Positions 1 through 9,791 of a DNA stretch of 64,000 nucleotides are shown in pieces. The DNA comes from Agrobacterium tumefaciens (GTDB lineage Bacteria > Pseudomonadota > Alphaproteobacteria > Rhizobiales > Rhizobiaceae), in assembly GCF_009649785.1 (NCBI RefSeq), contig NZ_WJOK01000010.1, positions 62,001 to 126,000 of the forward strand, given 5' to 3'. The notes beneath the pieces were generated by a model, which was not told the origin of the DNA, ran no database searches, and saw only the letters and a list, made by a program, of their open reading frames with translations. Numbering within the stretch: the stretch's first letter is position 1; each line of letters opens with the position of its first letter. The position numbers were made by a program, and so were the translations under genes.

Positions 1-216
1 GGTGGCGAAGGATGCCAGAAGTGCCGTCATCGGATCATTGTTCGGGAAGAACAATGTCGGAAACACGAGCACTGCGGCCGTGGCGTAAACGTAAAAATCG
101 AAAAACTCGATGGTCGTGCCGACCAGGCTGGCAGTGAGAACTCGTGCAGGCGAATTTGTCTTTACAACGTTCGAATTGCCAGCTGTCGGCGATACCGGAG
201 ATATCGCGTCAGTCAT
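1..216 (-). CDS. MFS transporter, MHS (metabolite:H+ symporter) type, N-terminal part only
   Basis: The gene runs off the left edge; only its first 72 codons are present. Reading leftward from the ATG at 216 gives MTDAISPVSPTAG, a short polar N-terminus, then the stretch GTTIEFFDFYVYATAAVLVF followed by PTLFFPNNDP. That is the hallmark first membrane helix of the metabolite:H+ symporter branch of the major facilitator superfamily (ProP, KgtP and ShiA relatives), which import organic acids or osmolytes. The substrate cannot be told from this fragment. It is divergent from ddl. Confidence 0.8.
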   Translation of the reverse strand, partial: MTDAISPVSPTAGNSNVVKTNSPARVLTASLVGTTIEFFDFYVYATAAVLVFPTLFFPNNDPMTALLASFAT

Positions 217-680
217 GGTTTTGGTCCCATTTTTGGATGATTGCATGTCATGCCTTGGGAGGCATTGACTGCGTTAACGCAATTTTTGTTCTTTTGGAAT
301 GCTAAAAAAGAAATAATGCGGACAATGTGATCGGCTGGTGCGACAGGGACCGCAGCGTGTGCGAGGACGTAGTCTCAAGATTGAGAGACTGATTCAGGCG
401 ACGGATTTAAAACGCTGAAACGTCAGATAATTTTCGCTGGGGAAAAGCGTCATCTGTTAACGTTTTCGCCTTGTCTTTATCAGGGATAGAAGTGTGCGGC
501 ACCCTCGTTCTATTTCCGATCATTGAAAACCTGCATGTTGCAATCCGTCCAACTCTCTGATTCCAAGGAGGTAATTCGGATCGATGCTGATTCTTTAATG
601 GAACTGGCATGTTGGGCGCGGCGGTTAACGAAAGTAAACGATTCATTAACCTTAATGGCGTTTAACTGATCTCAAGGATC
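217..680. other. Intergenic region between the MFS gene and ddl
   Basis: No convincing gene is seen. The stretch holds the leader of the leftward transporter gene and the promoter side of the rightward division cluster. Visible points: an imperfect inverted repeat at 371-390 (AGTCTC...GAGACT), a perfect Shine-Dalgarno AAGGAGGT at 565-572 that serves only a five-codon frame at 584-598, and AT-rich TTAA motifs at 625-666 (TTAA-N7-AAAC and TTAA-N6-TTAA) resembling degenerate CtrA sites. The promoters themselves were not identified. Confidence 0.5.
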
Positions 681-758
681 ATGTGCCAGAATCACCGTTC
701 GTCAAATTCGGTTGGTTCCGGTGCGGATCGTAGCGGAGATTTGGTGTCAGAGGTATCG

Positions 759-1685
759 ATGGGCGGCAAGCACGTAGCTGTTCTTTTGGGTGGGTTTTCG
801 TCGGAGCGGCCGGTCAGCCTCTCGTCCGGGAACGCTTGCGCGCTCGCCCTTGAGGGCGAGGGGTACAAGGTCACCCGGGTCGATGTGGGGCGCGATATCG
901 CCGCCGTACTCGGCGAGCTGCGCCCGGATGTCGCCTTCAATGCGCTGCATGGCCCCTTCGGTGAAGACGGCACCATTCAAGGCATTCTCGAATATCTCGC
1001 CATTCCCTATACCCATTCCGGCGTGCTCGCTTCTGCACTTGCCATGGACAAGGCGCAGGCCAAGAAAGTGGCTGCGGCTGCTGGCATTCCGGTGGCTGAC
1101 GAACGCGTCATGAACCGGTTTGAATTCACCAGCGAACATCCGCTTGCGCCGCCCTACGTCGTGAAGCCGGTGCGCGAAGGCTCGAGCTTCGGTGTGGTGA
1201 TCGTCAAGGAAGACCAGTCGCATCCGCCGCAAATCCTTACCTCGTCCGAATGGCGTTACGGCGATCACGTCATGGTCGAGCGTTACATCCATGGTCGCGA
1301 ACTGACCTGCGGCGTGCTCGACGGCGAGGCGCTAGGAGTGACGGAAGTGGTGCCGCTGGGTCACAATTTCTATGATTATGACGCTAAATACGCAGCCGGT
1401 GGCTCAAAGCATGTCATTCCGGCAGAAATTTCACCAAAAATTTACCAAAAAATTCAAACACTGGCGGTTATGGCGCATCGGGCGATCGGGTGCCGTGGCG
1501 TAAGCCGTTCAGACTTTCGTTACGACGACCGCTTCTCAGAAGATGGCGAAGTTATCTGGCTTGAAGTGAATACGCAGCCGGGCATGACGCCGACCTCCCT
1601 GGTGCCGGAAATGGCGGCCCATGCTGGCCGCTCCTTTGGTAACCTTGTCAGCTGGATGGTGGAGGACGCTTCGTGTTTGCGGTGA
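759..1685 (+). CDS. ddl: D-alanine--D-alanine ligase
   Basis: ATP-dependent ligase that makes D-Ala-D-Ala for peptidoglycan precursors in the cytoplasm. The 308-residue protein shows the ATP-grasp fold in order: the N-terminal [12 protein letters not shown] segment, [12 protein letters not shown] and [15 protein letters not shown], the ATP-binding [11 protein letters not shown], the ligand loop [12 protein letters not shown], and the metal-binding C-terminal end [15 protein letters not shown]. The frame is open upstream to 681, but the family N-terminus begins at the ATG at 759, preceded by AGAGGT. The 3' end overlaps ftsQ by 13 bases, so it heads the division cluster ddl-ftsQ-ftsA. Confidence 0.95.
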   Translation: MGGKHVAVLLGGFSSERPVSLSSGNACALALEGEGYKVTRVDVGRDIAAVLGELRPDVAFNALHGPFGEDGTIQGILEYLAIPYTHSGVLASALAMDKAQAKKVAAAAGIPVADERVMNRFEFTSEHPLAPPYVVKPVREGSSFGVVIVKEDQSHPPQILTSSEWRYGDHVMVERYIHGRELTCGVLDGEALGVTEVVPLGHNFYDYDAKYAAGGSKHVIPAEISPKIYQKIQTLAVMAHRAIGCRGVSRSDFRYDDRFSEDGEVIWLEVNTQPGMTPTSLVPEMAAHAGRSFGNLVSWMVEDASCLR

Positions 1686-2605
1686 CCGGCAAAAAGTCGA
1701 CGGCAAAAAAGCGCGAGCAATTCGTGGCGACGGCAAATGCCGACGATCGCAGGGTGCTGCCGCGTCCGCTGCGTCGTTTCGTGCGTTTCGGTGTCAGCCT
1801 TGCGACCGGACGCATCCACATTCCCGCCCATACCGGCACGATTTCGGCTGTTGCCTTTTACGCGGTGATCGGGCTTTACGGCATGTCGCTTGGCGGACAT
1901 ACGAATATCGTCACCCAGACCACGACCTCGGCCGCCGGTTTTGCGGTTGAGGACGTCAAGGTATCCGGCAATTTGCAGACATCGGAAATCGAAGTCTTCC
2001 AGCTTCTCGGCCTTGACGGCAGCACCTCCCTGATTGCGCTTGATATCGATGCGGCACGCCGCAAGCTCGTCCAGCTTCCCTGGGTCGAAGATGTTGATAT
2101 CCGCAAGGTCTACCCGAAGACGGTTGAGGTTCGCCTGAAGGAGCGTGAAGCTTTCGGCATCTGGCAGCATGGCACGGAACTGTCGCTGATCGAAAAAAGC
2201 GGCAGCGTGATCGCGCCGCTGCGTGACAATAAATTTGCCGCCCTGCCGCTGTTCGTCGGACGCGACGCGGAAACGGGTGCTGCCGGTTTCGTAGCGCAAC
2301 TGGCCGATTGGCCGGAAATTCGCAATCGCGTTCGCGCCTATGTTCGCATTGCCGGCCGCCGCTGGGATCTGCATCTCGACAACGGCATCGTCGTCAAGCT
2401 GCCGGAAGAGAACCTGCCGCAGGCACTGCAATTGCTGGCACGGCTCGATCTCGAGGAAAAGGTTCTGTCGCGTGATGTCGCTGCCGTCGATCTGCGTCTG
2501 ACGGACCGCACCACGATCCAGTTGACCGAAGGTGCAGCAGAGCGCCGCCAGACGGCGGTAGATGCACGCACGAAGGCACTCAAGAAAGCGGAGAAGAACA
2601 CATGA
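1673..2605 (+). CDS. ftsQ: Cell division protein FtsQ
   Basis: Bitopic divisome protein that links early and late septum components and, with FtsB/FtsL, controls septal wall synthesis. It has 310 residues: a basic cytoplasmic tail, one membrane segment at about 60-76 ([17 protein letters not shown]), then a POTRA domain ([46 protein letters not shown]) and the periplasmic beta domain. The start is a GTG inside the end of ddl, and the stop overlaps the ftsA start by four bases (ATGA), which suggests translational coupling on both sides. Confidence 0.93.
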   Translation: MFAVTGKKSTAKKREQFVATANADDRRVLPRPLRRFVRFGVSLATGRIHIPAHTGTISAVAFYAVIGLYGMSLGGHTNIVTQTTTSAAGFAVEDVKVSGNLQTSEIEVFQLLGLDGSTSLIALDIDAARRKLVQLPWVEDVDIRKVYPKTVEVRLKEREAFGIWQHGTELSLIEKSGSVIAPLRDNKFAALPLFVGRDAETGAAGFVAQLADWPEIRNRVRAYVRIAGRRWDLHLDNGIVVKLPEENLPQALQLLARLDLEEKVLSRDVAAVDLRLTDRTTIQLTEGAAERRQTAVDARTKALKKAEKNT

Positions 2606-3933
2606 GCTTTTTTGGTTCTTCCCATTTCGGTCTGCCTCGCCTGAAGCCGCTGTCTTCCAAGCGCAGCCACATCGTCTCGGTGCTCGACATCGGCTCGACT
2701 AAGGTCGTTTGCATGATCGGACGGCTGACGCCGCGCCAGGAAAGCGAAATCCTGCCGGGTCGCACCCACAAAGTGGAAATCATCGGCATTGGTCACCAGC
2801 GCTCGCGCGGTGTGAAATCCGGCGTGATCGCCGATCTTGACGCGCTCGAAGGCGTGATCCGTCTTTCGGTGGATGCGGCCGAGCGCATGGCAGGCCTGAC
2901 CGTCGACAGCCTGATCGTCAATGTCTCCGCCGGCCGGCTGGCAAGCGACATCTATACCGCGAGCATCGATCTCGGCGGACAGGAAGTGGAAGCAAGCGAC
3001 CTGCGCAAGGTTCTGGTGGCGGCGAGCCAGCAGTCCATGCGTCAGGACCGGGCGATCCTGCATTCGCTGCCAACAGGCTATTCGCTGGATGGCGAGCGCG
3101 GCATTCGTGATCCGCTGTCGATGTATGGCGATCTTCTCGGTGTCGACATGCATGTGGTGACTGTCGAACGCACGGCGCTGAAGAACCTCGAGCTTTGCGT
3201 CAATCGTGCGCATCTTTCGGTCGAGGGCATGGTGGCGACGCCCTATGCCAGCGGTCTTGCGGCACTGGTCGATGACGAGGTCGAGCTTGGCTGTGCCGCC
3301 ATCGACATGGGCGGCGGCACCACGACGATCTCGGTTTTCGCCGAAGGCCGTCTCATTCATACCGACGCGATCGGCCTTGGCGGTCATCACGTTACGACAG
3401 ATCTTGCACGAGGCCTCTCGACACGAATCGAAGATGCGGAGAGACTGAAGGTGGTGCATGGTTCGGCTTTGCTGAATGGCGCGGATGAGCGCGACATGAT
3501 TTCGATCCCGCCGATTGGCGAAGATGATCGCGATCAACCATCGCAAGTTTCAAGGGCACTTGTTACCCGCATCGTGCGGGCGCGTATCGAAGAGACGCTG
3601 GAATTGATCCGTGATCGTATCCAGAAGTCCGGCTTCAGCCCCATCGTCGGCAAACGTGTTGTCCTGACGGGCGGCGCGAGCCAGCTGACGGGGCTGCCGG
3701 AAACGGCACGGCGCATTCTTGCCCGCAACGTTCGTATCGGCCGCCCCATGGGGGTTGCGGGTCTTCCGGTTGCGGCAAAGGGACCGGCATTTTCAACCGC
3801 ATGCGGACTGATGATCTATCCGCAGGTGGCGGACATCGAAATTCATGCGGCGCAAGGCGGAATGTTCTCGCCGTTTGGTACGGGTAGCGGCCGGATAGCC
3901 CGGGTAGGGCAATGGCTGAAAGAGAGTTTCTGA
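2602..3933 (+). CDS. ftsA: Cell division protein FtsA
   Basis: Actin-like ATPase that tethers FtsZ filaments to the membrane and recruits later divisome proteins. The 443-residue sequence has the phosphate-1 motif VLDIGSTKVVCMIG near 27-40, the SHS2/1C insertion, the phosphate-2 motif IDMGGGTTTISVF, and VVLTGGASQLTGLPE near the adenosine site. The C-terminus ends in a basic amphipathic stretch (RIARVGQWLKESF), the membrane-targeting helix. It overlaps ftsQ by four bases and lies 92 bases before ftsZ. Confidence 0.96.
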   Translation: MSFFGSSHFGLPRLKPLSSKRSHIVSVLDIGSTKVVCMIGRLTPRQESEILPGRTHKVEIIGIGHQRSRGVKSGVIADLDALEGVIRLSVDAAERMAGLTVDSLIVNVSAGRLASDIYTASIDLGGQEVEASDLRKVLVAASQQSMRQDRAILHSLPTGYSLDGERGIRDPLSMYGDLLGVDMHVVTVERTALKNLELCVNRAHLSVEGMVATPYASGLAALVDDEVELGCAAIDMGGGTTTISVFAEGRLIHTDAIGLGGHHVTTDLARGLSTRIEDAERLKVVHGSALLNGADERDMISIPPIGEDDRDQPSQVSRALVTRIVRARIEETLELIRDRIQKSGFSPIVGKRVVLTGGASQLTGLPETARRILARNVRIGRPMGVAGLPVAAKGPAFSTACGLMIYPQVADIEIHAAQGGMFSPFGTGSGRIARVGQWLKESF

Positions 3934-4025
3934 GTAGCCTCGTGGCGTGAGCCTGAGGTTTCCAAGTTGAGTTTTCAAGAATCGGCCAGCGGGGCGATGC
4001 GGCCAGAGAAAGAAGGAATGGTAAA

Positions 4026-5771
4026 ATGACGATACAGCTGCAAAAGCCTGATATCACCGAGCTGAAGCCACGCATCACTGTTTTCGGTGTGGGCGGCGGT
4101 GGCGGTAACGCTGTCAACAACATGATCACGGCTGGCCTCCAGGGTGTCGATTTCGTCGTCGCCAACACGGATGCACAGGCTCTGACCATGACGAAGGCAG
4201 ACCGGGTCATCCAGCTCGGCGTCAACGTCACCGAGGGTCTCGGTGCCGGTTCCCAGCCAGAAGTCGGACGCGCCGCCGCTGAAGAATGCATCGATGAGAT
4301 CATCGATCACCTGAACGGCACCCACATGTGCTTCGTCACTGCCGGCATGGGTGGTGGTACCGGCACGGGTGCTGCACCTGTCGTTGCACAGGCTGCCCGC
4401 AACAAGGGTATCCTGACGGTCGGCGTCGTTACCAAGCCTTTCCATTTCGAAGGCGGTCGCCGCATGCGTCTTGCCGAACAGGGCATCGAGGAACTGCAGA
4501 AGTCCGTCGATACGCTGATCGTCATTCCGAACCAGAACCTCTTCCGCATTGCCAACGACAAGACGACCTTTGCCGATGCCTTCGCCATGGCTGACCAGGT
4601 TCTCTATTCCGGCGTTGCCTGCATTACCGATCTGATGGTGAAGGAAGGTCTCATCAACCTCGACTTCGCCGACGTTCGCTCGGTCATGCGTGAAATGGGC
4701 CGCGCAATGATGGGTACTGGCGAAGCTTCCGGTCCGGGCCGTGCGATGCAGGCTGCGGAAGCGGCAATCGCCAACCCGCTGCTCGACGAAACCTCGATGA
4801 AGGGCGCACAGGGCCTCCTGATCTCCATCACCGGCGGTCGCGATCTTACCCTGTTCGAAGTCGACGAAGCGGCTACCCGTATTCGCGAAGAAGTCGATCC
4901 GGATGCCAACATCATCCTCGGCGCAACCTTCGACGAGGCACTTGAAGGTCTCATCCGCGTCTCCGTCGTCGCGACCGGCATCGACCGCGTTGCAGGCGTT
5001 GGCGAACAGAACATTGCCGATATGCGCGCCGCAGCCGCCAAGCCGCTTATCCGTCCTTCCGCGGCCGTTGCTCCCGCTCCGGCCGCAGTTCAGCCTGCAC
5101 AAGCAGTATCGCAGGCACCAAAGACCGTAGACCAGATCGCCCAGACCATCCGTTCGGCGGAAGCCGAAATGGAACGTGAACTTGGTTTCGCAGCACACCA
5201 GCAGCCCTCTCAGGATTTCCGTCCGCAGAGCAAGCTGTTTGCATCCGCTCCGGCTGAAGCACCGGCAGCTCTCCGTCCGGCACAGCCGGTTCAGCAGGCT
5301 GCTCCGGCACCTGTTGCCCCGGCACCGGTCTATCACGCGCCGGAACAGGTTGCCGCTCCGCGTCTGCAGCAGCCGCAGGCTCCGGTCTATCAGGAGCAGG
5401 CTCCTGTTGCCCGCCAGCCCGAGCCTGTCCGCATGCCGAAGGTCGAGGACTTTCCGCCGGTCGTGAAGGCCGAGATGGATCACCGTGCCCACGCAGCTCC
5501 TGCAGCCCAGGAAGAGCGTGGCCCGATGGGTCTTCTGAAGCGCATCACCAACTCGCTTGGCCGACGCGAAGAGGAAGAAGTTCCTTCCGAAATGATGGAT
5601 GCGCCGAGCATGGCGCCGCAGCAGCGCCGCGCACTTTCGCCGGAAGCCAGCCTCTACGCTCCGCGTCGTGGCCAGCTTGACGATCACGGTCGTGCGACGC
5701 CTTCTTCGGCAAGCCACCATGACGACGACCAGCTGGAAATTCCGGCGTTCCTGCGTCGCCAGTCCAACTAA
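4026..5771 (+). CDS. ftsZ: Cell division protein FtsZ (long form)
   Basis: Tubulin-like GTPase that forms the Z ring. The N-terminal GTPase domain shows [13 protein letters not shown] (21-33) and the tubulin signature [11 protein letters not shown] (109-119). At 581 residues it is much longer than the roughly 380-residue E. coli protein because of a Pro/Ala/Gln-rich linker from about 335 to 560, typical of rhizobial main FtsZ. It ends with [12 protein letters not shown], the conserved peptide that binds FtsA and other partners. A ribosome site (AGAAGGAATGG) precedes the ATG, and a strong terminator follows. Confidence 0.97.
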   Translation: MTIQLQKPDITELKPRITVFGVGGGGGNAVNNMITAGLQGVDFVVANTDAQALTMTKADRVIQLGVNVTEGLGAGSQPEVGRAAAEECIDEIIDHLNGTHMCFVTAGMGGGTGTGAAPVVAQAARNKGILTVGVVTKPFHFEGGRRMRLAEQGIEELQKSVDTLIVIPNQNLFRIANDKTTFADAFAMADQVLYSGVACITDLMVKEGLINLDFADVRSVMREMGRAMMGTGEASGPGRAMQAAEAAIANPLLDETSMKGAQGLLISITGGRDLTLFEVDEAATRIREEVDPDANIILGATFDEALEGLIRVSVVATGIDRVAGVGEQNIADMRAAAAKPLIRPSAAVAPAPAAVQPAQAVSQAPKTVDQIAQTIRSAEAEMERELGFAAHQQPSQDFRPQSKLFASAPAEAPAALRPAQPVQQAAPAPVAPAPVYHAPEQVAAPRLQQPQAPVYQEQAPVARQPEPVRMPKVEDFPPVVKAEMDHRAHAAPAAQEERGPMGLLKRITNSLGRREEEEVPSEMMDAPSMAPQQRRALSPEASLYAPRRGQLDDHGRATPSSASHHDDDQLEIPAFLRRQSN

Positions 5772-5793
5772 CAGCGATTCCGTTCGCCTCTCC

Positions 5794-5829
5794 AAACGCC
5801 CGGGTCACACGACCCGGGCGTTTTGTTTT
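5794..5829 (+). terminator. Rho-independent terminator after ftsZ
   Basis: A 13-base perfect stem (5794-5806 with 5811-5823) closes an ACAC loop and runs into TTTTGTTTTATT. It ends the division cluster transcript 22 bases past the ftsZ stop and separates it from lpxC. Confidence 0.9.
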
Positions 5830-5840
5830 ATTGTGCGTTA

Positions 5841-5855
5841 TTAACAGTAAATTAA
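5841..5855. promoter_or_regulatory. CtrA-type box upstream of lpxC
   Basis: The sequence TTAACAGTAAATTAA is an exact match to the CtrA full-site consensus TTAA-N7-TTAA known from Caulobacter and used in rhizobia. It lies between the ftsZ terminator and lpxC, about 190 bases ahead of the lpxC start. Binding is inferred from the motif only. Confidence 0.5.
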
Positions 5856-6042
5856 TTCATCTTTTCAATGGCTTGTGCGTGTAACAATCCGAAACGAACA
5901 GTGATTTGTCCTGGCACTTTCATGTGCGTATGTATGAGGCTGGGTAAGGGAAAACATTGACCTCGCCGGTTGTTGAAACCGGCTTGAAAAACTTGAACGG
6001 CGCTGAATATACGGCGCGGTTTTCAAAACAAGGCATATACGC

Positions 6043-6999
6043 ATGACTATCGGACTGCTCGGATTTCAGACGACTATCGCAAATGCTGTTCAGCTCAAGG
6101 GCATTGGCGTGCATTCCGGCAATCCGGCTTCGATGACGTTCCAGCCCGCAGAAGCAGGAACGGGCATCGTGTTTCAGCGCCTTCATGAAAATGGCAGCGT
6201 AACCGAGTTGAAGGCGGTGTCTTCCAATGTCGGCAATACCGATCTGTGCACCGTGCTCGGCCGCTCGCTATCCCAGTCAGTGGCAACGGTCGAGCACGTC
6301 ATGGCCGCCATCTACGCCATGGGCCTCGATAACCTCGTCGTTGAGGTCGACGGTCCGGAAGTGCCGATCATGGACGGCAGCTCTGCGCCATTTATCGATG
6401 CGATCGAATCGGCTGGCATCAAGAACCTTGGTGTGAAGCGCCGCTATATCCGCGTCATCAAGCCGGTGCGCATCGATTCGGGTGCGTCCTGGGCGGAGTT
6501 CCGCCCTTACGACGGCACGCGGTTCGAGGTCGATATCGATTTCGACACGCCACTGATCGGCAAGCAGTCCTGGAAGGGCGACCTGACGGCGGATACGTTC
6601 AAGAACGAGCTTTCGCGCGCCCGCACCTTCGGCTTCATGCGTGACGTGGAGCGCCTGTGGGCTGCCGGTTACGCACTCGGCTCCTCGCTTGAAAACTCTG
6701 TTGTCATTTCCGACGACAACAGCGTCATCAACATGGAAGGCCTGCGTTATGCCAAGGACGAATTCGTTCGCCATAAGACGCTGGACGCCGTGGGCGACCT
6801 GGCACTTGCCGGTGCGCAGTTCATCGGTTGCTATCGCTCCTATCGCGGCGGCCACAAGGTCAATGCCAACGCGCTGAAGGCTTTGCTGAGCGACCGCTCG
6901 GCCTATGAGATCGTGGAGGCTCCTGCCGCCAGCAACCAGGTACGTGCCCGCGAATTCGTTCCGGTCAACATGCCGGAATTTGCACCCTGGTCCGCTTGA
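6043..6999 (+). CDS. lpxC: UDP-3-O-acyl-N-acetylglucosamine deacetylase
   Basis: Zinc amidase that catalyses the committed step of lipid A synthesis. The 318 residues carry the expected active-site positions: H85 in TVEHVMAA, H244 and D248 in FVRHKTLDAVGDLA as the other zinc ligands, and H271 in YRGGHKVNAN as the general-acid histidine; RARTFGF and DGSSAPFIDAI are also conserved. The length is close to the E. coli enzyme (305). It follows the division cluster, as in many alphaproteobacteria, but has its own leader and terminator. Confidence 0.96.
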   Translation: MTIGLLGFQTTIANAVQLKGIGVHSGNPASMTFQPAEAGTGIVFQRLHENGSVTELKAVSSNVGNTDLCTVLGRSLSQSVATVEHVMAAIYAMGLDNLVVEVDGPEVPIMDGSSAPFIDAIESAGIKNLGVKRRYIRVIKPVRIDSGASWAEFRPYDGTRFEVDIDFDTPLIGKQSWKGDLTADTFKNELSRARTFGFMRDVERLWAAGYALGSSLENSVVISDDNSVINMEGLRYAKDEFVRHKTLDAVGDLALAGAQFIGCYRSYRGGHKVNANALKALLSDRSAYEIVEAPAASNQVRAREFVPVNMPEFAPWSA

Positions 7000-7027
7000 G
7001 TTTGTTTGCAGGCTATTGATTGACAGG

Positions 7028-7057
7028 AAAAGCCGCTCCGTTTCGGGGCGGCTTTTT
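7028..7057 (+). terminator. Rho-independent terminator after lpxC
   Basis: The arms AAAAGCCGCTCCG (7028-7040) and CGGGGCGGCTTTT pair across a three-base loop with one G-U, and the structure ends in a run of five T. It lies 29 bases after the lpxC stop. Confidence 0.85.
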
Positions 7058-7259
7058 CACGATGAGGGGCGGGATGTTTTGTCATGCCGCCTGATATTCA
7101 TGCGATTGCATGGGCCGATGCCATAAAAATGCGTTAATGCATCATCATTGCGTTGCCCTGCAGATGCTTTTATGGCTAGAAACGCCAGTGCAAAGCCGAT
7201 GCTTATGTATTTGCGCGGGAAGTGGGAACTGTCGAATGAAGCATGTAGGGTCTGGTGCA

Positions 7260-8102
7260 ATGAAGGGTACGATGCGGGGGATCGCCGTTTCGTTGATGTT
7301 GGTCGGTGCGAGTGTTGCCGTCACGGCCTGCCAGTCTGATCCGGATATCGACATTACCAAGCTCGGCGTCGAGACCGATCCGCCAGACGTTCTGTACAAG
7401 CAGGGGCTTGCAAACATGAACGCCGGCAACATGACGGAGGCCTCGCGCAAGTTCGAGGCGATCGACAAGCAATATCCCTTCACCGAATGGGGCCAGAAGG
7501 CGCTTGTGATGCAGACCTTCATCGCAACGCGCACCAACAAGAACGACGTGGCCATCGCGTCCGGCAGCCGCTTCCTGCGCCAATATCCGCGCTCCAAGGA
7601 TGCCGCCTACGTTCAGTACATGATCGGTCTTGCCTATTCGAAGCAGATTTCCGACGTGACGCAGGACCAGCGCGCCGCGCAGCGCACGGTCGAGGCGATG
7701 AGCAAGGTGGTCAACGACTACCCTGATTCGGAATATGTCGCTGACGCGCAGGCCAAGATCCGTTTCGCCCGCGACCAGCTCGCCGGCCGCGAAATGCAGG
7801 TCGGCCGTTATTACCTTGAGCGCAAGGAATATCTCGCCGCCGTTTCGCGTTTCCGTATCGTCGTCGAGCAATACCAGAACACCAACCAGATCGAGGAAGC
7901 GCTGGCCCGTTTGACGGAATCCTATTATGCCATGGGTCTTTCCGACGAGGCGCAGACTGCTGCCGCCGTTCTCGGCAACAACTATCCCGACAGCCAATGG
8001 TATGCGGATTCCTACAAGCTGCTGAAGGGCGGTGGGTTGGAGCCGCGTGAAAACAAGGGGTCCTGGATTTCGCGCGCCGGCAAGAAGCTTATCGGCGCCT
8101 GA
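7260..8102 (+). CDS. bamD: Outer membrane assembly lipoprotein BamD (ComL)
   Basis: Lipoprotein of the Bam complex that folds beta-barrel proteins into the outer membrane. The N-terminus is a lipoprotein signal peptide (MRGIAVSLMLVGASVAVTAC) with the lipobox VTAC. The mature part has repeated TPR-like helices (DVLYKQGLANMNAGNMTEASRKFEAI, YVQYMIGLAYSKQI, EEALARLTESYYAMGL). The ATG at 7260 gives 280 residues and a normal signal peptide; 7236 and 7272 are possible alternatives. recN follows after 15 bases and is probably co-transcribed. Confidence 0.9.
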   Translation: MKGTMRGIAVSLMLVGASVAVTACQSDPDIDITKLGVETDPPDVLYKQGLANMNAGNMTEASRKFEAIDKQYPFTEWGQKALVMQTFIATRTNKNDVAIASGSRFLRQYPRSKDAAYVQYMIGLAYSKQISDVTQDQRAAQRTVEAMSKVVNDYPDSEYVADAQAKIRFARDQLAGREMQVGRYYLERKEYLAAVSRFRIVVEQYQNTNQIEEALARLTESYYAMGLSDEAQTAAAVLGNNYPDSQWYADSYKLLKGGGLEPRENKGSWISRAGKKLIGA

Positions 8103-8117
8103 GACAGGGCATAGGCC

Positions 8118-9791
8118 ATGCTGGTCCAGCTCTCGATTCGTGACATCGTTCTGATTGAAAGGCTCGACCTCGGCTTTGAGGCGGGCCTTTCCGTGTTGAC
8201 GGGTGAGACGGGCGCGGGCAAATCCATTCTGCTTGACAGCCTGTCGCTGGCCCTCGGGGGCCGCGGCGATGGCGGTCTGGTGCGCCACGGGGAAGAGAAG
8301 GGGCAGGTTACTGCCACTTTCGAAGTTCCGAACAGCCACCCCACACGGCATCTCCTGCGCGAAAACGGCCTGGATGACGATGGCGACCTGATTTTCCGCC
8401 GCGTGCAATCCGCAGACGGACGCACCAAGGCCTATATCAACGATCAGGCCATCAGCGTGCAGATGATGCGTCAGCTGGGGCAGCTATTGGTCGAAATTCA
8501 CGGCCAGCACGACGACCGCGCTCTTGTCGATACCGATGCCCACCGCACGCTGCTGGATGCTTTTGCCGGGCTGAGCGACGATGCCCGTGCCGTTCAGGGT
8601 TTCTACCGCACATGGAAAGACGCCGAGCGGGCGTTGAAAACCCATCGTGCCAAGGTTGAGGCTGCTGCCCGAGAGGCGGACTATCTGCGTTCCTCCGTCG
8701 AGGAGCTTGAGGTGCTCTCGCCGCGCGACGGCGAGGAGGAGGAGCTTGCCGAACGTCGGGCGGTGATGCAGAAATCCGAACGTATTGCCGGTGATATCGC
8801 CGAAGCGAGCGAGTTCCTGAACGGCAACGCCTCGCCAGTGCCCATGATCGCATCCATGATGCGGCGCCTGGAACGCAAGAGCCACGAGGCGCCGGGATTG
8901 CTGGAAGACACCGTGCAATTGCTGGATGCCGCGCTCGACAGCCTTTCCAACGCGCAGATGGAAGTGGAGGCCGCACTTCGCCGCACCGAGTTCGATCCAC
9001 GCGAGCTGGAGCGGGTGGAGGAACGGCTGTTTGCGCTACGCGCCGCCGGACGCAAATATAATGTCGCGGTGCCTGATCTACCGGCGCTCGCGGAAAAAAT
9101 GGTCGCGGATCTCGCCGACCTCGATGCGGGCGAAGAAAAGCTCGGCAAACTTGAAGCCAACCTCGGCGTTGTGAAAGCCGATTTCGACCACGCGGCCAAA
9201 TCGCTTTCCGAAAAACGCCACAATGCGGCGAATGCGCTTTCCGAAGCTGTCATGGCGGAGCTTCCGGCGCTCAAGCTGGAGCGGGCACGTTTTACCGTCG
9301 AAGTCAGCTCCGACCCGGAGCAAGCGACGGCTGACGGTATCGACATCGTGGAATTCCACGTTCAGACCAATCCTGGAACGCGGCCCGGCCCGATCATGAA
9401 AGTCGCTTCTGGCGGCGAATTGTCCCGTTTCCTGCTGGCGCTTAAAGTCGCGCTGGCTGATCGTGGTTCGGCACCGACACTGGTGTTCGACGAAATCGAC
9501 ACGGGCGTTGGCGGCGCTGTGGCAGATGCCATTGGCCAGAGGCTGCGTCGTCTGTCGAAAACCGTGCAGGTTCTGTCCGTCACCCACGCGCCCCAGGTGG
9601 CCGCGCGGGCGGCCACACATCTTCTCATTTCCAAAGGCCCCTCCGGCGACGGCACCGAGCGCATCGCCACGCGTGTCGCTACCATGGAGCCGAAACATCG
9701 CACCGAAGAAATCGCCCGCATGCTTGCCGGTGCCTCGGTGACAGATGAGGCGAGGGCTGCCGCCGCCCGCCTGCTTGCCGCCAAGGATTAA
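8118..9791 (+). CDS. recN: DNA repair protein RecN
   Basis: SMC-like ATPase that acts early at double-strand breaks. Of its 557 residues the N-terminal half has Walker A TGETGAGKSILLD (28-40) and EIHGQHDDRALVD; the middle is an antiparallel coiled coil rich in Glu, Leu and Arg; the C-terminal half has the ABC signature SGGELSRFLLALK, Walker B LVFDEIDTGVGG and the switch VLSVTHAPQVAA. It follows bamD closely. Its stop codon overlaps the stop of the convergent LysE-family gene. Confidence 0.95.
   Translation: MLVQLSIRDIVLIERLDLGFEAGLSVLTGETGAGKSILLDSLSLALGGRGDGGLVRHGEEKGQVTATFEVPNSHPTRHLLRENGLDDDGDLIFRRVQSADGRTKAYINDQAISVQMMRQLGQLLVEIHGQHDDRALVDTDAHRTLLDAFAGLSDDARAVQGFYRTWKDAERALKTHRAKVEAAAREADYLRSSVEELEVLSPRDGEEEELAERRAVMQKSERIAGDIAEASEFLNGNASPVPMIASMMRRLERKSHEAPGLLEDTVQLLDAALDSLSNAQMEVEAALRRTEFDPRELERVEERLFALRAAGRKYNVAVPDLPALAEKMVADLADLDAGEEKLGKLEANLGVVKADFDHAAKSLSEKRHNAANALSEAVMAELPALKLERARFTVEVSSDPEQATADGIDIVEFHVQTNPGTRPGPIMKVASGGELSRFLLALKVALADRGSAPTLVFDEIDTGVGGAVADAIGQRLRRLSKTVQVLSVTHAPQVAARAATHLLISKGPSGDGTERIATRVATMEPKHRTEEIARMLAGASVTDEARAAAARLLAAKD

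Noticed and set aside
407-646. 79-codon minus-strand frame upstream of ddl
   Set aside because: No family, no ribosome site, and lies in the promoter region of the division cluster.
625-666. CtrA sites upstream of ddl
   Set aside because: The motifs miss the consensus by a base or by spacing (N6), so they were kept only as a note.
3975-5795. 606-codon open frame opposite ftsZ
   Set aside because: It is an antisense shadow of the highly biased ftsZ codons; the protein is rich in Arg, Cys and His and has no family features.
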